Assembly (NCBI RefSeq): GCF_028751195.1
Contig: NZ_CP066784.1
Location: 1,426,001 to 1,490,000, forward strand
From: Alicyclobacillus sp. ALC3
GTDB lineage: Bacteria; Bacillota; Bacilli; Alicyclobacillales; Alicyclobacillaceae
Length of the DNA stretch: 64,000 nucleotides
Direction of reading: 5' to 3'
Part shown: piece by piece, positions 25,884-34,438 of the stretch
Layout: each line of letters begins with the position of its first letter
Numbering within the stretch: the first letter of the stretch is position 1
Notes under the pieces: generated by a model
The model's database searches: none
What the model saw: the letters and a program-made list of their open reading frames with translations, nothing else
What the model was told of the DNA's origin: nothing
Program-made: the position numbers and the translations under genes

Positions 25884-27665
25884 TTACTTTGTCGATGGAA
25901 CGCCGCTACCGGAGATAACCCGTTCTAGGCCTACAGCAGTTTCTCCCCGGTCGTTCAGTCGAAACGGCTCAGCATATTGGCTCATTCTATTGACGGCGCT
26001 GAACAAAGCCTTGATCGATGAGGTCATGATGTCTGCATCGATTCCGCACCCCCAGAACTTCCTTCCAGTCTCATCCGTGATGGCGATGTAGGAAACGGCT
26101 TGTGATTCGGAACCGACGCTTAAAGCGTGCTCCGTATATTCCAAGTTTGCATACGACATACCTAAATTGTGCGACATCGCATTGCTGATGGCGTCCAACC
26201 GCCCATTGCCCGTTGCTATCAGTTCCTTTACTTCTCCGTCAATCCGGACCGTAACCGCCGTTTGGTAATTGTCCTGTCTGATGAGGGTACAGTCCACGAA
26301 CTCAATCGGACTGTCCAGGTTGACAAATGCTTCGGCAAAAATCCCGTAGACTTCACGCGGCATGAGCTCTTTGTGCAGACGGTCTGACACACCCTTGACC
26401 AGATAACCGAGTTCTTCACGCAGTTGCGCAGGTAGTTGAAACCCATAGTGTTGTTCAAGGATGTAGCCAATCCCACCCTTTCCAGACTGGCTGTTAATGC
26501 GGATGATGTCCCCTTCGTATTCTCTGCCAATGTCCTTGGGGTCGATGAGCAAGTACGGTACGGACCAGTACGGACGTTCCCCTTCTTCGCGCCACTTCAT
26601 CCCTTTTGCAATCGCATCCTGGTGTGATCCCGAAAATGCCGTGAACACCAACTCTCCCGCATACGGGTGTCTCTGCCCCACTTTCATGTTGGTCAGTCGC
26701 TCGTGTTTCGCGCGAATCACCGGAATGTTCTCCAGGTTCAACCTGGGGTCGACACCGTGCGAGAACAGGTTGAGGGCGAGCGTGACGACGTCGACGTTGC
26801 CGGTGCGCTCCCCATTGCCAAAGAGTGTTCCTTCTACCCGCTGTGCGCCGGCGAGAACGGCGAGTTCTGCATCGGCGACACCGGTTCCACGGTCGTTGTG
26901 CGGATGTACGGAGAGTACAACGTCGTCTCGGTCATTCAAATGCTCACTCATGTACTCAATTTGACTAGCATACACGTGCGGCATGGACATGGACACAGTG
27001 GCCGGGAGATTGATAATGACCTTGTTGTCCGCAGACGGCCGCCACACATCCAGTACGCGGTTGCATATCTCCAGGGCAAAATCCATCTCCGTACCAGTGA
27101 AGCTTTCCGGCGAATACTGAAACTGAAAGTTCCCCACCGTTTGCGCTGCGCATGAACGCACTAACTCGGCTCCGCTGACCGCGACCTCGATGATTTCTTC
27201 CCGGGATTTTCTGAATACCTGTTCACGTTGCGCCCGAGAAGTGGAGTTGTACAGATGAACAATCGCTTTCTTCGCACCTGTCAGTGCTTCAAACGTTTTT
27301 TCGATGATGTGGTCGCGCGACTGCGTCAGGACCTGAATCGTCACGTCGTCAGGAACTAGGTCGTTCTCAATCAACGCCCGCAAAAAGGCGTACTCTGTGT
27401 CCGACGCCGCGGGGAAGCCGACCTCGATTTCCTTGAATCCGATGCCCACAAGCAGTTGAAAATACTCCAGTTTCTCCTCTAGGCTCATAGGTACGATGAG
27501 CGCCTGGTTTCCATCGCGCAGGTCCACGGAACACCACATCGGGGCTTCGGTGATATGTTCCTTGCGGGTCCAGTTGAAGCTCTGAACCGGCGGTACAAAG
27601 TACTCTCTTGCATACTTCCTGTGGTTTTTCATGCCGGGCGTCGCTCCTTCGTAGCTTTCTGTCAT
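25884..27665 (-). CDS. leuA: 2-isopropylmalate synthase
   Basis: A 593-residue enzyme that condenses acetyl-CoA with 2-ketoisovalerate in the first committed step of leucine synthesis. The DRE-TIM barrel starts with MWCSVDLRDGNQAL (metal ligand Asp and catalytic Arg). It ends with VLSVHPHNDRGTGVADAEL (the two metal-binding His) and GTLFGNGERTGN. The C-terminal LeuA allosteric domain (about 440-570) binds leucine for feedback inhibition. GGAGGG precedes ATG 27665. The length and the FNWTRKEHITEAPMW start are those of the long actinobacterial-type LeuA. No other leu gene is adjacent; expression is set by two T-boxes upstream. Confidence 0.93.
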   Translation of the reverse strand: MTESYEGATPGMKNHRKYAREYFVPPVQSFNWTRKEHITEAPMWCSVDLRDGNQALIVPMSLEEKLEYFQLLVGIGFKEIEVGFPAASDTEYAFLRALIENDLVPDDVTIQVLTQSRDHIIEKTFEALTGAKKAIVHLYNSTSRAQREQVFRKSREEIIEVAVSGAELVRSCAAQTVGNFQFQYSPESFTGTEMDFALEICNRVLDVWRPSADNKVIINLPATVSMSMPHVYASQIEYMSEHLNDRDDVVLSVHPHNDRGTGVADAELAVLAGAQRVEGTLFGNGERTGNVDVVTLALNLFSHGVDPRLNLENIPVIRAKHERLTNMKVGQRHPYAGELVFTAFSGSHQDAIAKGMKWREEGERPYWSVPYLLIDPKDIGREYEGDIIRINSQSGKGGIGYILEQHYGFQLPAQLREELGYLVKGVSDRLHKELMPREVYGIFAEAFVNLDSPIEFVDCTLIRQDNYQTAVTVRIDGEVKELIATGNGRLDAISNAMSHNLGMSYANLEYTEHALSVGSESQAVSYIAITDETGRKFWGCGIDADIMTSSIKALFSAVNRMSQYAEPFRLNDRGETAVGLERVISGSGVPSTK

Positions 27666-27747
27666 CTCTTATCCCTCCAAATCATTTCGTTTGCGCAGAT
27701 GCCCTGCGCGCTTGCTTCCGAAGAATGTCTAGTGTCGAATTGGCCTT

Positions 27748-28010
27748 TGAAAACAGAATAGGTCGATCATCCTCAAGGGACGATCGACCTGTAGCCGAAC
27801 GCGGTACCACCCTCGTTGGCTTGGTTATACCAAGCCCAACTCAGTGCAACAGACAGATGTTGCGACCCAATAACGCGGGTTAGACGCTTGGACCTACTCA
27901 GTTCTGGAGAACCGTTCAGTCCAATCACTCCGGGGCGAGCTTCGAAATCGAACTTCACTGCGTCGCACCGTCCCGCAGCTCTCTGTGCAAGCTCAAATTT
28001 CGCGTATCCC
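27748..28010 (-). promoter_or_regulatory. T-box riboswitch B (leucine, CUC specifier), leuA-proximal
   Basis: Minus-strand leader with all T-box landmarks. Stem I contains AGAGAGCTG and CGGTGCGACG. The specifier region reads GAAGCTCGCCCC, giving a CUC leucine codon. The T-box sequence GAGGGTGGTACCGCG is at about 27797-27812. A terminator hairpin follows (AGGTCGATCGTCC paired with GGATGATCGACCT, then ATTCTGTTTTC). Uncharged tRNA-Leu(GAG) would stabilise the antiterminator and allow leuA transcription. Confidence 0.9.
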
Positions 28011-28059
28011 CATCACCGTGTTTTTCATTTGTGAGAAATCAAAGGAGAAAGGCCCATGA

Positions 28060-28300
28060 CACAAAAACAGACCACCGCCTCATAAGAGACGACTGGTCAT
28101 TCACCAACCGCGTTACCACTCTTGTTGACCCGAGAAATCGGATCCACCTCTGCCGCAGAAATCTGCGCAACCGACTAACGATGGTCAATCGTCCAGGCGT
28201 ACCCTTCTTCCGCCTGGCCGCTCCCGGGCGAGGTTCAGGAATTCACATACTGCGTCGCACCACCCCGCAGCTCTCTGGCAAGTGAATTTCCCCTAATGCT
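28060..28300 (-). promoter_or_regulatory. T-box riboswitch A (leucine, CUC specifier), promoter-proximal
   Basis: A second complete T-box lies upstream of the first. Stem I contains AGAGAGCTGCGGGGTGGTGCGACG in two adjacent conserved blocks. The specifier region reads GAACCTCGCCCGGGAGC, giving CUC. The T-box AAGAGTGGTAACGCGG is at about 28107-28122. The terminator stem GACCAGTCGTCTC/GAGGCGGTGGTC is followed by TGTTTTTG. Both elements must be passed in series to reach leuA. Confidence 0.88.
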
Positions 28301-28347
28301 CCCGTTCACAGCGTTTATCTGAAACTTCATGAATGTTTGGTGTCTTG

Positions 28348-28376
28348 ACGGTAGCACGATTAGCTCGAGCAGTCAA
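28348..28376 (-). promoter_or_regulatory. candidate promoter of the leuA leader
   Basis: TTGACT (28371-28376), a 17-base spacer and TACCGT (28348-28353) on the minus strand lie about 50 bp upstream of T-box A. The -10 is weak, so assignment is tentative. Confidence 0.4.
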
Positions 28377-28463
28377 GGAGTTCAAGGTGTAGCGGGCGAA
28401 TCCATCTCGCAGTTCGATCTCTAGGCACTGTGTGGGTCTGACCCCCCCCCACATCCGATGCTC

Positions 28464-29306
28464 TTAGTCGCTGAAATAATGGCCGCTGTCGAGATCGGTG
28501 ATAAGACCGGGCTGCACGGGACTCCAGTTCAACAGTTTTCGAGTTTGTTCACTCGCCCCCGGCAGCACGCTCGGTATGTCGAGCGCGGCTAGTGTGCCGA
28601 GAAAGCCGAAGTGCGTCTGCGCCTCTTCTCGGGTCACGCTAACCACTGGTAGGTTGAGGTGCTTACCGATAGCATTGGCAATGTCTCGAAATGGAACCCC
28701 TTCTTCGGCTCGGCCGTATAGCAGCGTCCCAGCTGGCACATTTTCCAACGCAAGTCGAAAGAGGTGTGCAGCATCGAGTCGGTGCACAGCTGGCCAACGA
28801 TTGGATCCGTCCCCGATGTAGGCAGAGACGCCCGTCGTGCGGGCGATTTGAATCAGTATCGGCAGGAAGCCTTTGTCACCCTCGCCATGTACGGTAGGTG
28901 GAAGAAATATAACCGATGACCTGACCCCACGCTTCGCTAGCGCAATCACTGCGTTGTCGGATGCCTCCCCGTTTGCGTGAGCTGTTGTAATGAATGGTTT
29001 CCCCGAGCCTTCGACCGCCGCACCCATCGCCTCCACGGCGCGTAAATCGCTGGCTAGCGAAGCAGCGAAGTCCGAGAAATCGTGTTTGAATGCGAGGTGA
29101 ATGATGCCGTCCGCGGTTGCGGCCCCGCTTCGGAGGCTGTCAAGGTCATCAAGGTGGCCGCGGTGTACTTGTGCACCTGCTTTCTTTAATGCAGCAGCAC
29201 CATTGTCTGAATGAGTCAGCCCGACCACCTGATGACCAGCTTCCATGAGTTCCCGAACGACGGCAGAACCGATGTAGCCCGCTGCTCCTGTGACAAAAAC
29301 ACGCAT
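28464..29306 (-). CDS. NAD(P)-dependent epimerase/dehydratase-like SDR (atypical)
   Basis: A 280-residue extended-type SDR. The nucleotide-binding motif is VTGAAGYIGSAVV (TGxxGxxG). The usual YxxxK is not present; the region instead reads TTAHANGEAS and FLPPTVHGEGDKG, as in the SDR_a4 atypical group. It acts in the cytoplasm; the substrate is unknown. It is divergent from a MerR regulator. Its promoter has the long 19-bp spacer typical of MerR-activated genes. A C9 tract lies just beyond the stop. Confidence 0.85.
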   Translation of the reverse strand: MRVFVTGAAGYIGSAVVRELMEAGHQVVGLTHSDNGAAALKKAGAQVHRGHLDDLDSLRSGAATADGIIHLAFKHDFSDFAASLASDLRAVEAMGAAVEGSGKPFITTAHANGEASDNAVIALAKRGVRSSVIFLPPTVHGEGDKGFLPILIQIARTTGVSAYIGDGSNRWPAVHRLDAAHLFRLALENVPAGTLLYGRAEEGVPFRDIANAIGKHLNLPVVSVTREEAQTHFGFLGTLAALDIPSVLPGASEQTRKLLNWSPVQPGLITDLDSGHYFSD

Positions 29307-29359
29307 CTTGACGTCCTCCTCAACATATCGAGTTGTTGTAGTGATGCTTGAATAATTGG

Positions 29360-29390
29360 AGTGTAAACTATAGAGTGAACTCTAATGCAA
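29360..29390 (-). promoter_or_regulatory. MerR-type promoter of the SDR gene with 19-bp spacer
   Basis: On the minus strand TTGCAT (29385-29390) and TACACT (29360-29365) are separated by 19 bp instead of 17. The spacer contains the dyad TAGAGT-N2-ACTCTA (29371-29384). This is the classic over-long, dyad-centred promoter that MerR proteins untwist on activation. The adjacent divergent MerR gene is the likely regulator. Confidence 0.7.
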
Positions 29391-29412
29391 GTACTTTGAG
29401 GAGCGTGATTCC

Positions 29413-29817
29413 GTGAAGATTCGAGAGTTGGCTAAGAGGACGGGGCTAACAGCCTACACTGTTCGCTATTACGAGAAAGAGGGACTGCTGGACAGTCGGC
29501 ATGTGCAGAGAGAGGAGAATAACTATCGCAACTATACGGACGAGGCTCTCGACCGTCTGAGACTCATCAAAAAGTTTCAAGGAATAGGCTGTTCTCTCGC
29601 TGAGTTGAAGGGCATCTTACAGGATATTGACTCCAATTCGCGGAGCAATCTAGACATCATTGAGTGGATTGTCCAAAAGATGAAGGAGGTTGAACAAAGG
29701 AAGGATGAGTTGGATCACATGCTCAGCACACTGCGCTGGATGTTGGAGTACAGAATGGGATTGATGGATAGTGATGAAAAGAACAGCGCTTTGCTCGAAC
29801 GCCAGTTGAATATGTAA
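29413..29817 (+). CDS. MerR family transcriptional regulator
   Basis: A 134-residue regulator. The N-terminal winged helix reads IRELAKRTGLTAYTVRYYEKEGLL, with the wing NNYRNYTDEALDRL. A long dimerisation coiled coil (about 80-118) follows. No cysteines line the effector end, so it is not a metal or thiol sensor of the MerR/CueR/AdhR type. It probably responds to an organic effector. It is divergent from the SDR gene and its target promoter is visible between them. GAGGAGCGTG precedes the GTG start at 29413. Confidence 0.9.
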   Translation: MKIRELAKRTGLTAYTVRYYEKEGLLDSRHVQREENNYRNYTDEALDRLRLIKKFQGIGCSLAELKGILQDIDSNSRSNLDIIEWIVQKMKEVEQRKDELDHMLSTLRWMLEYRMGLMDSDEKNSALLERQLNM

Positions 29818-29973
29818 CAATGAATGGAAATCAGTCGAACGGATTTGTCTAGATCGGTAGCACGCCGAAATAGTTACCAACGTGACTCTCCGCTGGCGTT
29901 GCTTTGACACAAGAACGTATGTTCTGTATTGTGGGTGGTGTCAATATGACATATCCCGGGAGTGACATGGATA

Positions 29974-30498
29974 ATGAGCGTTGATACTGTCCTGATTGTA
30001 ATCGATGTACAAGTTGGCATGTTCGCGGAAACGGACCCTGTTTACGCAGGAGATCGCTTGTTGGAGCAGACTCACAATCTTATTAGTAGAGCACGGTCTA
30101 CCAAAATTCCTGTGATATATGTCCAGCACAACGAAGGTACTGGAGAACCTCTTGAGACGGGCACTTCCGGCTGGCACATACATCCTTCCATTAGTCCTCT
30201 GAAAGAAGACCTGATCATTCAGAAATTCACTCCTGACGCATTTCACGAAACCGCATTGCACGATGAATTGACTAAGAGACGCATCAGAACAATCGTTGTC
30301 GCCGGAATGCAGACTGATGTATGCGTAGACGCAACTAGTCGTCGTGCGCACGAACTGGGATATGACGTGATTATTGCCGGTGACACCCATAGTACGTGGA
30401 ACCAAGGAGACCTGTCGGCACAGGAGATCATTGACCAGTACAATGCGAGTTTCCGTTCCTTCGCGACAGTAAAAGTAGCACGTGATGTTGAGTTCTAA
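29974..30498 (+). CDS. isochorismatase-like cysteine hydrolase
   Basis: A 174-residue hydrolase of the isochorismatase/nicotinamidase superfamily. The catalytic triad is Asp11 (LIVIDVQVG), Lys84 (IIQKFTPDAF) and Cys117 (GMQTDVCVDAT). ATG 29974 fits the fold start; a GTG at 29962 is possible. The histidine/aspartate metal site of nicotinamidases (DxHxxxH) is missing, so an amide or carbamoyl substrate other than nicotinamide is likelier. The gene is monocistronic. Confidence 0.85.
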   Translation: MSVDTVLIVIDVQVGMFAETDPVYAGDRLLEQTHNLISRARSTKIPVIYVQHNEGTGEPLETGTSGWHIHPSISPLKEDLIIQKFTPDAFHETALHDELTKRRIRTIVVAGMQTDVCVDATSRRAHELGYDVIIAGDTHSTWNQGDLSAQEIIDQYNASFRSFATVKVARDVEF

Positions 30499-30756
30499 CG
30501 TGTCCGCATGGCACGTTGCGAAACAATCTGAAGTTTGAATTCCTCGTCATATTGTTTCATCACGTCTCCTCCTCAAGTCGTCTTGCTGTGCCTACATGCT
30601 CACTTCGTTGTGTTCGTGTCTACGCTTGGAGCATAGGACCATCATAGTCTGTTGACCCGTTCTATGCTCTACACACCCATCGCATACTCATTCGCCTGCA
30701 CCTGCCATAGGACAAGTGAATACATTACCACAAATTAACCGAAAGGGTCTGATTTA

Positions 30757-32787
30757 ATGGCGGACAACTGCGGTCAAAACGCGATTGGGACATGCTCCAC
30801 AGCAGAAGGCTTTCATACTACAGCCAATGGGGACTCTTCCCATGCAGAAGGACAATTTACCACAACAAATGGAATCGCTTCTCATAGCGAGGGAAGTAGC
30901 AGCCAAACGAATGGCTTGGCCGCGCATTCGGAAGGCGGCGGTACCGAAGCGAATGGCATCGCAGCTCACGCGGAGGGCCAGTATGGGCGAGCCATTGGAG
31001 AAGCATCTCATTCCGAAGGATACAATTCGTTCGCGATTGGATTCGCTTCTCATAGCGAAGGTGGCGGTATAGATCCACAAGGAAATTCCGCAGCGACATC
31101 CGCTTGGGGACCCAGCGCTCATGCAGAAGGCGTGAACACCAACGCGAGCGGGTACGCGTCCCACACAGAAGGTGGCACAACGGATGTCACATTGGCTCCC
31201 GGCCCACAGGCATACGGAGACTTTTCACATGCTGAGGGCATAAGTACAAAGGCGGGAACTATTAGTGGGACCGCGACAACCGGGTCAGGTGCTCATGCGG
31301 AGGGAAGTGGCACACAAGCACAAAGTGATCAATCCCATGCAGAAGGTCTGAATACCATCGCAAGCGGAGTATCTTCTCACGTTGAAGGAGATGGAAATAC
31401 AGCTAGTGGAGTGGCAAGTCACGCTGAGGGAGGTGCAACCGATCCGGCGTCAAATTTAGCACCCACCACGGCCAGTGGTGCGAGTTCTCATGCAGAAGGA
31501 ATCGGAACAACCGCCGGGGGCTTTGCTGCTCACGCAGAAGGTGGCACAAGCAATGTCGCTGTGGCTATCGGTCCACTGGCACTAGGTGACTTCTCTCATG
31601 CGGAAGGAGGAGCTGATACTGCCAATTCCATAGCTGCTCCTATAGCGGATGCCTCCTTCTCACATGTAGAAGGTTCAGGGACGATTACTACGGCATCAGC
31701 GACATACGCTCATGCGGAGGGACAACAGACCCAAGCAAACGGAGCATCTTCTCATGTTGAAGGTTTCTTGTCAGTAACAACGGTCAATGGTAATGCTGCC
31801 CACGCAGAAGGTTTTTCTTCTACGGCTGATTCTGTAGCTGCTCACGCAGAAGGCTATAGTACCACCTCAAGTGGATTTGGCTCCCATTCCGAAGGACAAT
31901 TCACTCAGGCTACTATAGCAATTGCGCACGCGGAAGGTGGACACACCATCGCTAACGCATTGTATTCTCATGCAGAGGGCAACGGAACTAGTACGAATGG
32001 GCAGGATGGCGCTCACATTATGGGGCAATATGGCAACGCCGATTCGACTTACTCCTGGCACCTTGGTAATGGAACACCCCTAGTCGCGGGTCTTGCAGCA
32101 AGAATTGATGGCACGCTCGCTCAGGGCATTGCTACGCATGGTTGGGTGACAGGGACTGCGGATTACGCGGAGATGTTTGAAACAGTGGACGGAAACCCTA
32201 TCGATGTTGGGTATTTCGTCACGATTGAGGGTAAGAAAATTCGCAAAGCAAACTCGCAGGACGTGTACGTTTTAGGCGTTACGAGTGCGACACCCGGTGT
32301 TTTAGGCGCGGCCGCCGAGTTGGAGTGGAAGGACAAGTGGCAGAAAGACAAGTGGGGGCGCTGGTTATTCCACGAAGTCGTCGTGCCCCCGGTAATGGAT
32401 AAACAAGGTAGAGAAATTGTACCTGGGCATACCGACACGCAAAAAATCGTAAATCCTGAGTATGACGCTGCCAAGCAGTATGTTCCTCGTTCAAAGCGCC
32501 CCGAATGGGTTCCTGTCGGCTTATTAGGGCAGCTACTGGGTCATGATGATGGGACGTGTGAAATAGGCGGGTATTGTAAAGCCAATGACGATGGGGTCGC
32601 AACAAGTGCTAACACAGGGTATCGAGTTTTAGACCGAGCGGATTCTAATCAGGTGTTGGTCTTGGTGAGCTCAACCTTACAACTAAGTCTAGTTGACCAA
32701 TTAGAGCAGTTGCTGAAATTGAAAGAGCAAGGCGTTCTAACGGACGATGAATTTGAAATTGCGAAGCAAAGGATTTTACATTCTTAA
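30757..32787 (+). CDS. YadA-head-like repeat protein with peptidase G2 autoproteolytic domain and SHOCT tail
   Basis: A 676-residue protein with no signal peptide. Residues about 10-420 carry 24 copies of H-x-E-G (usually SHAEG or AHAEG), mostly 14-25 residues apart and linked by T/N/A/S/G-rich turns. This is the left-handed trimeric beta-roll pattern of YadA heads and phage fibres. The region from about 470 (GTADYAEMFETVDGNPIDVGYFVTI) to 610 matches the peptidase G2 intramolecular-chaperone domain, which cleaves itself after trimer folding. The C-terminus (LLKLKEQGVLTDDEFEIAKQRIL) is a SHOCT motif. No phage genes flank it. A spore-surface or secreted fibre is a possible role. Confidence 0.82.
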   Translation: MADNCGQNAIGTCSTAEGFHTTANGDSSHAEGQFTTTNGIASHSEGSSSQTNGLAAHSEGGGTEANGIAAHAEGQYGRAIGEASHSEGYNSFAIGFASHSEGGGIDPQGNSAATSAWGPSAHAEGVNTNASGYASHTEGGTTDVTLAPGPQAYGDFSHAEGISTKAGTISGTATTGSGAHAEGSGTQAQSDQSHAEGLNTIASGVSSHVEGDGNTASGVASHAEGGATDPASNLAPTTASGASSHAEGIGTTAGGFAAHAEGGTSNVAVAIGPLALGDFSHAEGGADTANSIAAPIADASFSHVEGSGTITTASATYAHAEGQQTQANGASSHVEGFLSVTTVNGNAAHAEGFSSTADSVAAHAEGYSTTSSGFGSHSEGQFTQATIAIAHAEGGHTIANALYSHAEGNGTSTNGQDGAHIMGQYGNADSTYSWHLGNGTPLVAGLAARIDGTLAQGIATHGWVTGTADYAEMFETVDGNPIDVGYFVTIEGKKIRKANSQDVYVLGVTSATPGVLGAAAELEWKDKWQKDKWGRWLFHEVVVPPVMDKQGREIVPGHTDTQKIVNPEYDAAKQYVPRSKRPEWVPVGLLGQLLGHDDGTCEIGGYCKANDDGVATSANTGYRVLDRADSNQVLVLVSSTLQLSLVDQLEQLLKLKEQGVLTDDEFEIAKQRILHS

Positions 32788-32867
32788 CGCAGATGACCAT
32801 GTTGAAGAGGCAGGGTCCGTAGATAGAACGGAACACCTTATTTACGAATGCACCTTCAAGAAGCACA

Positions 32868-32875
32868 ACCGGATA
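32868..32875. repeat. target-site duplication, left copy (ACCGGATA)
   Basis: The eight bases ACCGGATA directly flank the left end of the IS256 element and recur at 34208-34215. Confidence 0.85.
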
Positions 32876-34207
32876 GAGGGTGTAAGATCTTTTGTGTAAA
32901 CTCCCAGTCCCTATAGGGGAGTACAAGATTGGGAGGATATGAAGATGACGAAGGTATCCAAGGAATTTCTGCAGCAGTTTATTCAAGAAAACAATCTCAA
33001 GTCAGCGGAGGATGTGCAATCCGCCCTGCGTGACCTGTTCGCAAGTACGATGCAGGGAATGTTGGAGGCCGAACTCGAGACCGAACTGGGCTATGGGAAA
33101 CACGACGTGAAGAATAAAGCGACGGAAAACAGCCGTAATGGGCATAGTCGTAAGACGCTGATGTCCGAATATGGCGAGGTGGAACTCGCCATCCCCAGAG
33201 ACCGTCAGGGTGAGTTTGAACCTGAAATCGTCAAGAAGCACCAAACGAAAACGACCGGCGTCGAAGAGCAAGTCATTGCCTTGTATGCACGGGGTGTAAG
33301 CACACGGGACATCCAGTCGCATCTGCAGCACCTGTACGGCGTGGAGGTTTCCCCAACGCTCATTTCCAACATCACAGACAAGTTGTTGCCCCTCATCAAA
33401 GAATGGCAGCATCGACCGTTGCAAACGGTATACGCCGCCGTGTTTCTGGATGCGATCCACTACAAGGTGAAACAGGAAGGTCGGGTGGTCAACAAGGCGT
33501 CATACATGGTGATAGGCATCGATTTAGAAGGCTGTAAAGATGTGCTGGGCATGTGGGTCGGAGAAAACGAATCCTCGAAGTTTTGGCTCACTGTGCTGAA
33601 CGAACTTAAGGGCCGTGGCGTAGAGGACATTCTTATCGTCTCTGTGGATAACTTGACTGGCTTCAGTGAAGCCATCGCCGCTTGCTACCCGAAAACGGAC
33701 ATTCAAAAGTGCGTGGTGCACCAGATTCGCAATTCGCTCAAATACGTGTCGTACAAGGATTACAAGGCAGTCACCGCTGCACTCAAGCCGGTTTACAAAG
33801 CCAGCACCGAGGAAGCAGCAAGGGCCGAACTGGACCGCTTTGAAGAGGCCTGGGGCGCAAAGTACCCAATGGTCATTCGCTCTTGGCGCAACAACTGGGA
33901 CGAGCTCTCTACCTTCTTCTGCTACCCCACAGAGATGCGCAAACTGATTTACACCACGAACATGATTGAGAGCTACCATAGGCAACTACGAAAGGTCACC
34001 AAGGGCAAGAGCATTTTCCCAACGGACGAGTCTCTCCTCAAGATGCTATACCTGGCTACGATGGAAGTCACAAAAAAATGGACGATGCGAATTCAGAACT
34101 GGGGCCCCATCCTCAGCCAACTCTCCATCTATTTCGGAGAACGGATTGACCCCTACATCCGCTGAAGGATTCCAAACCGGGGTTTACACAAAACTCTTGA
34201 CAGACCC
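32876..34207. mobile_element. IS256-family insertion sequence
   Basis: A 1332-bp element bounded by 26-bp imperfect terminal inverted repeats, 18 of 26 matching, with a perfect inner TTTTGTGTAAAC. It is flanked by an 8-bp target duplication (ACCGGATA). It carries one transposase gene. The perfect duplication and intact gene indicate a recent insertion. It landed between the peptidase G2 gene and that gene's apparent terminator. Confidence 0.93.
32942..34165 (+). CDS. IS256-family transposase
   Basis: A 407-408-residue mutator-type transposase (PF00872). The DDE residues lie in VFLDAIHYKV (first Asp), VSVDNLTGFSEAI (second Asp) and TTNMIESYHRQLRK (Glu). The CVVHQIRNSLKYV motif typical of the family is present. 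Start is ATG 32942 or 32945, behind GGGAGGAT. The frame is complete, so the element is probably still able to transpose. Confidence 0.95.
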   Translation, partial: KMTKVSKEFLQQFIQENNLKSAEDVQSALRDLFASTMQGMLEAELETELGYGKHDVKNKATENSRNGHSRKTLMSEYGEVELAIPRDRQGEFEPEIVKKHQTKTTGVEEQVIALYARGVSTRDIQSHLQHLYGVEVSPTLISNITDKLLPLIKEWQHRPLQTVYAAVFLDAIHYKVKQEGRVVNKASYMVIGIDLEGCKDVLGMWVGENESSKFWLTVLNELKGRGVEDILIVSVDNLTGFSEAIAACYPKTDIQKCVVHQIRNSLKYVSYKDYKAVTAALKPVYKASTEEAARAELDRFEEAWGAKYPMVIRSWRNNWDELSTFFCYPTEMRKLIYTTNMIESYHRQLRKVTKGKSIFPTDESLLKMLYLATMEVTKKWTMRIQNWGPILSQLSIYFGERIDPYIR

Positions 34208-34215
34208 ACCGGATA
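34208..34215. repeat. target-site duplication, right copy (ACCGGATA)
   Basis: Right-hand copy of the 8-bp duplication made by the IS256 insertion. Confidence 0.85.
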
Positions 34216-34230
34216 TTCATTCGACAAACG

Positions 34231-34262
34231 CCCGCAATCCTTCACGTCACAAAGCTTGCGGG
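34231..34262 (+). terminator. hairpin, probable original terminator of the peptidase G2 gene
   Basis: CCCGCAA (34231-34237) pairs with TTGCGGG (34256-34262) and is followed by TTCTTT. Before the IS insertion it would have stood about 110 bp behind the repeat-protein gene. The long 18-base loop makes it only a moderate candidate. Confidence 0.4.
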
Positions 34263-34328
34263 TTCTTTGTGCTTGCTCCAATTTCGACCTACGCTATGAT
34301 GAAACTCAAACTGACTGGACTCGTGAGA

Positions 34329-34369
34329 AATGCGAAGTTCGCTATTTCGAGACGAATCCACTTCGCATT
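34329..34369. repeat. 10-bp inverted repeat of unknown role
   Basis: AATGCGAAGT and ACTTCGCATT are perfect inverted arms separated by 21 bases. They lie in the gap between the IS element and the convergent ABC-F gene. No T-tract follows closely. Confidence 0.5.
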
Positions 34370-34438
34370 CACTCTACTAAAAACCCGAATAACCCGCCCC
34401 TGGCCTGTCATCCTAGTTCTGGAATGGTCTGATATGCG

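Noticed and set aside
27666..28320. Small plus-strand open frames in the leuA leader
   Set aside because: They lie across the T-box structures and have no ribosome binding sites or homology.
28441..28450. C9 tract behind the SDR gene as a phase-variable switch
   Set aside because: It lies outside the coding frame, past the stop codon, with no promoter nearby that it could space.
30757..32020. CRISPR-like or satellite DNA repeats
   Set aside because: The regular pattern is at protein level (H-x-E-G units); DNA copies differ in sequence and spacing and lie in one open frame.
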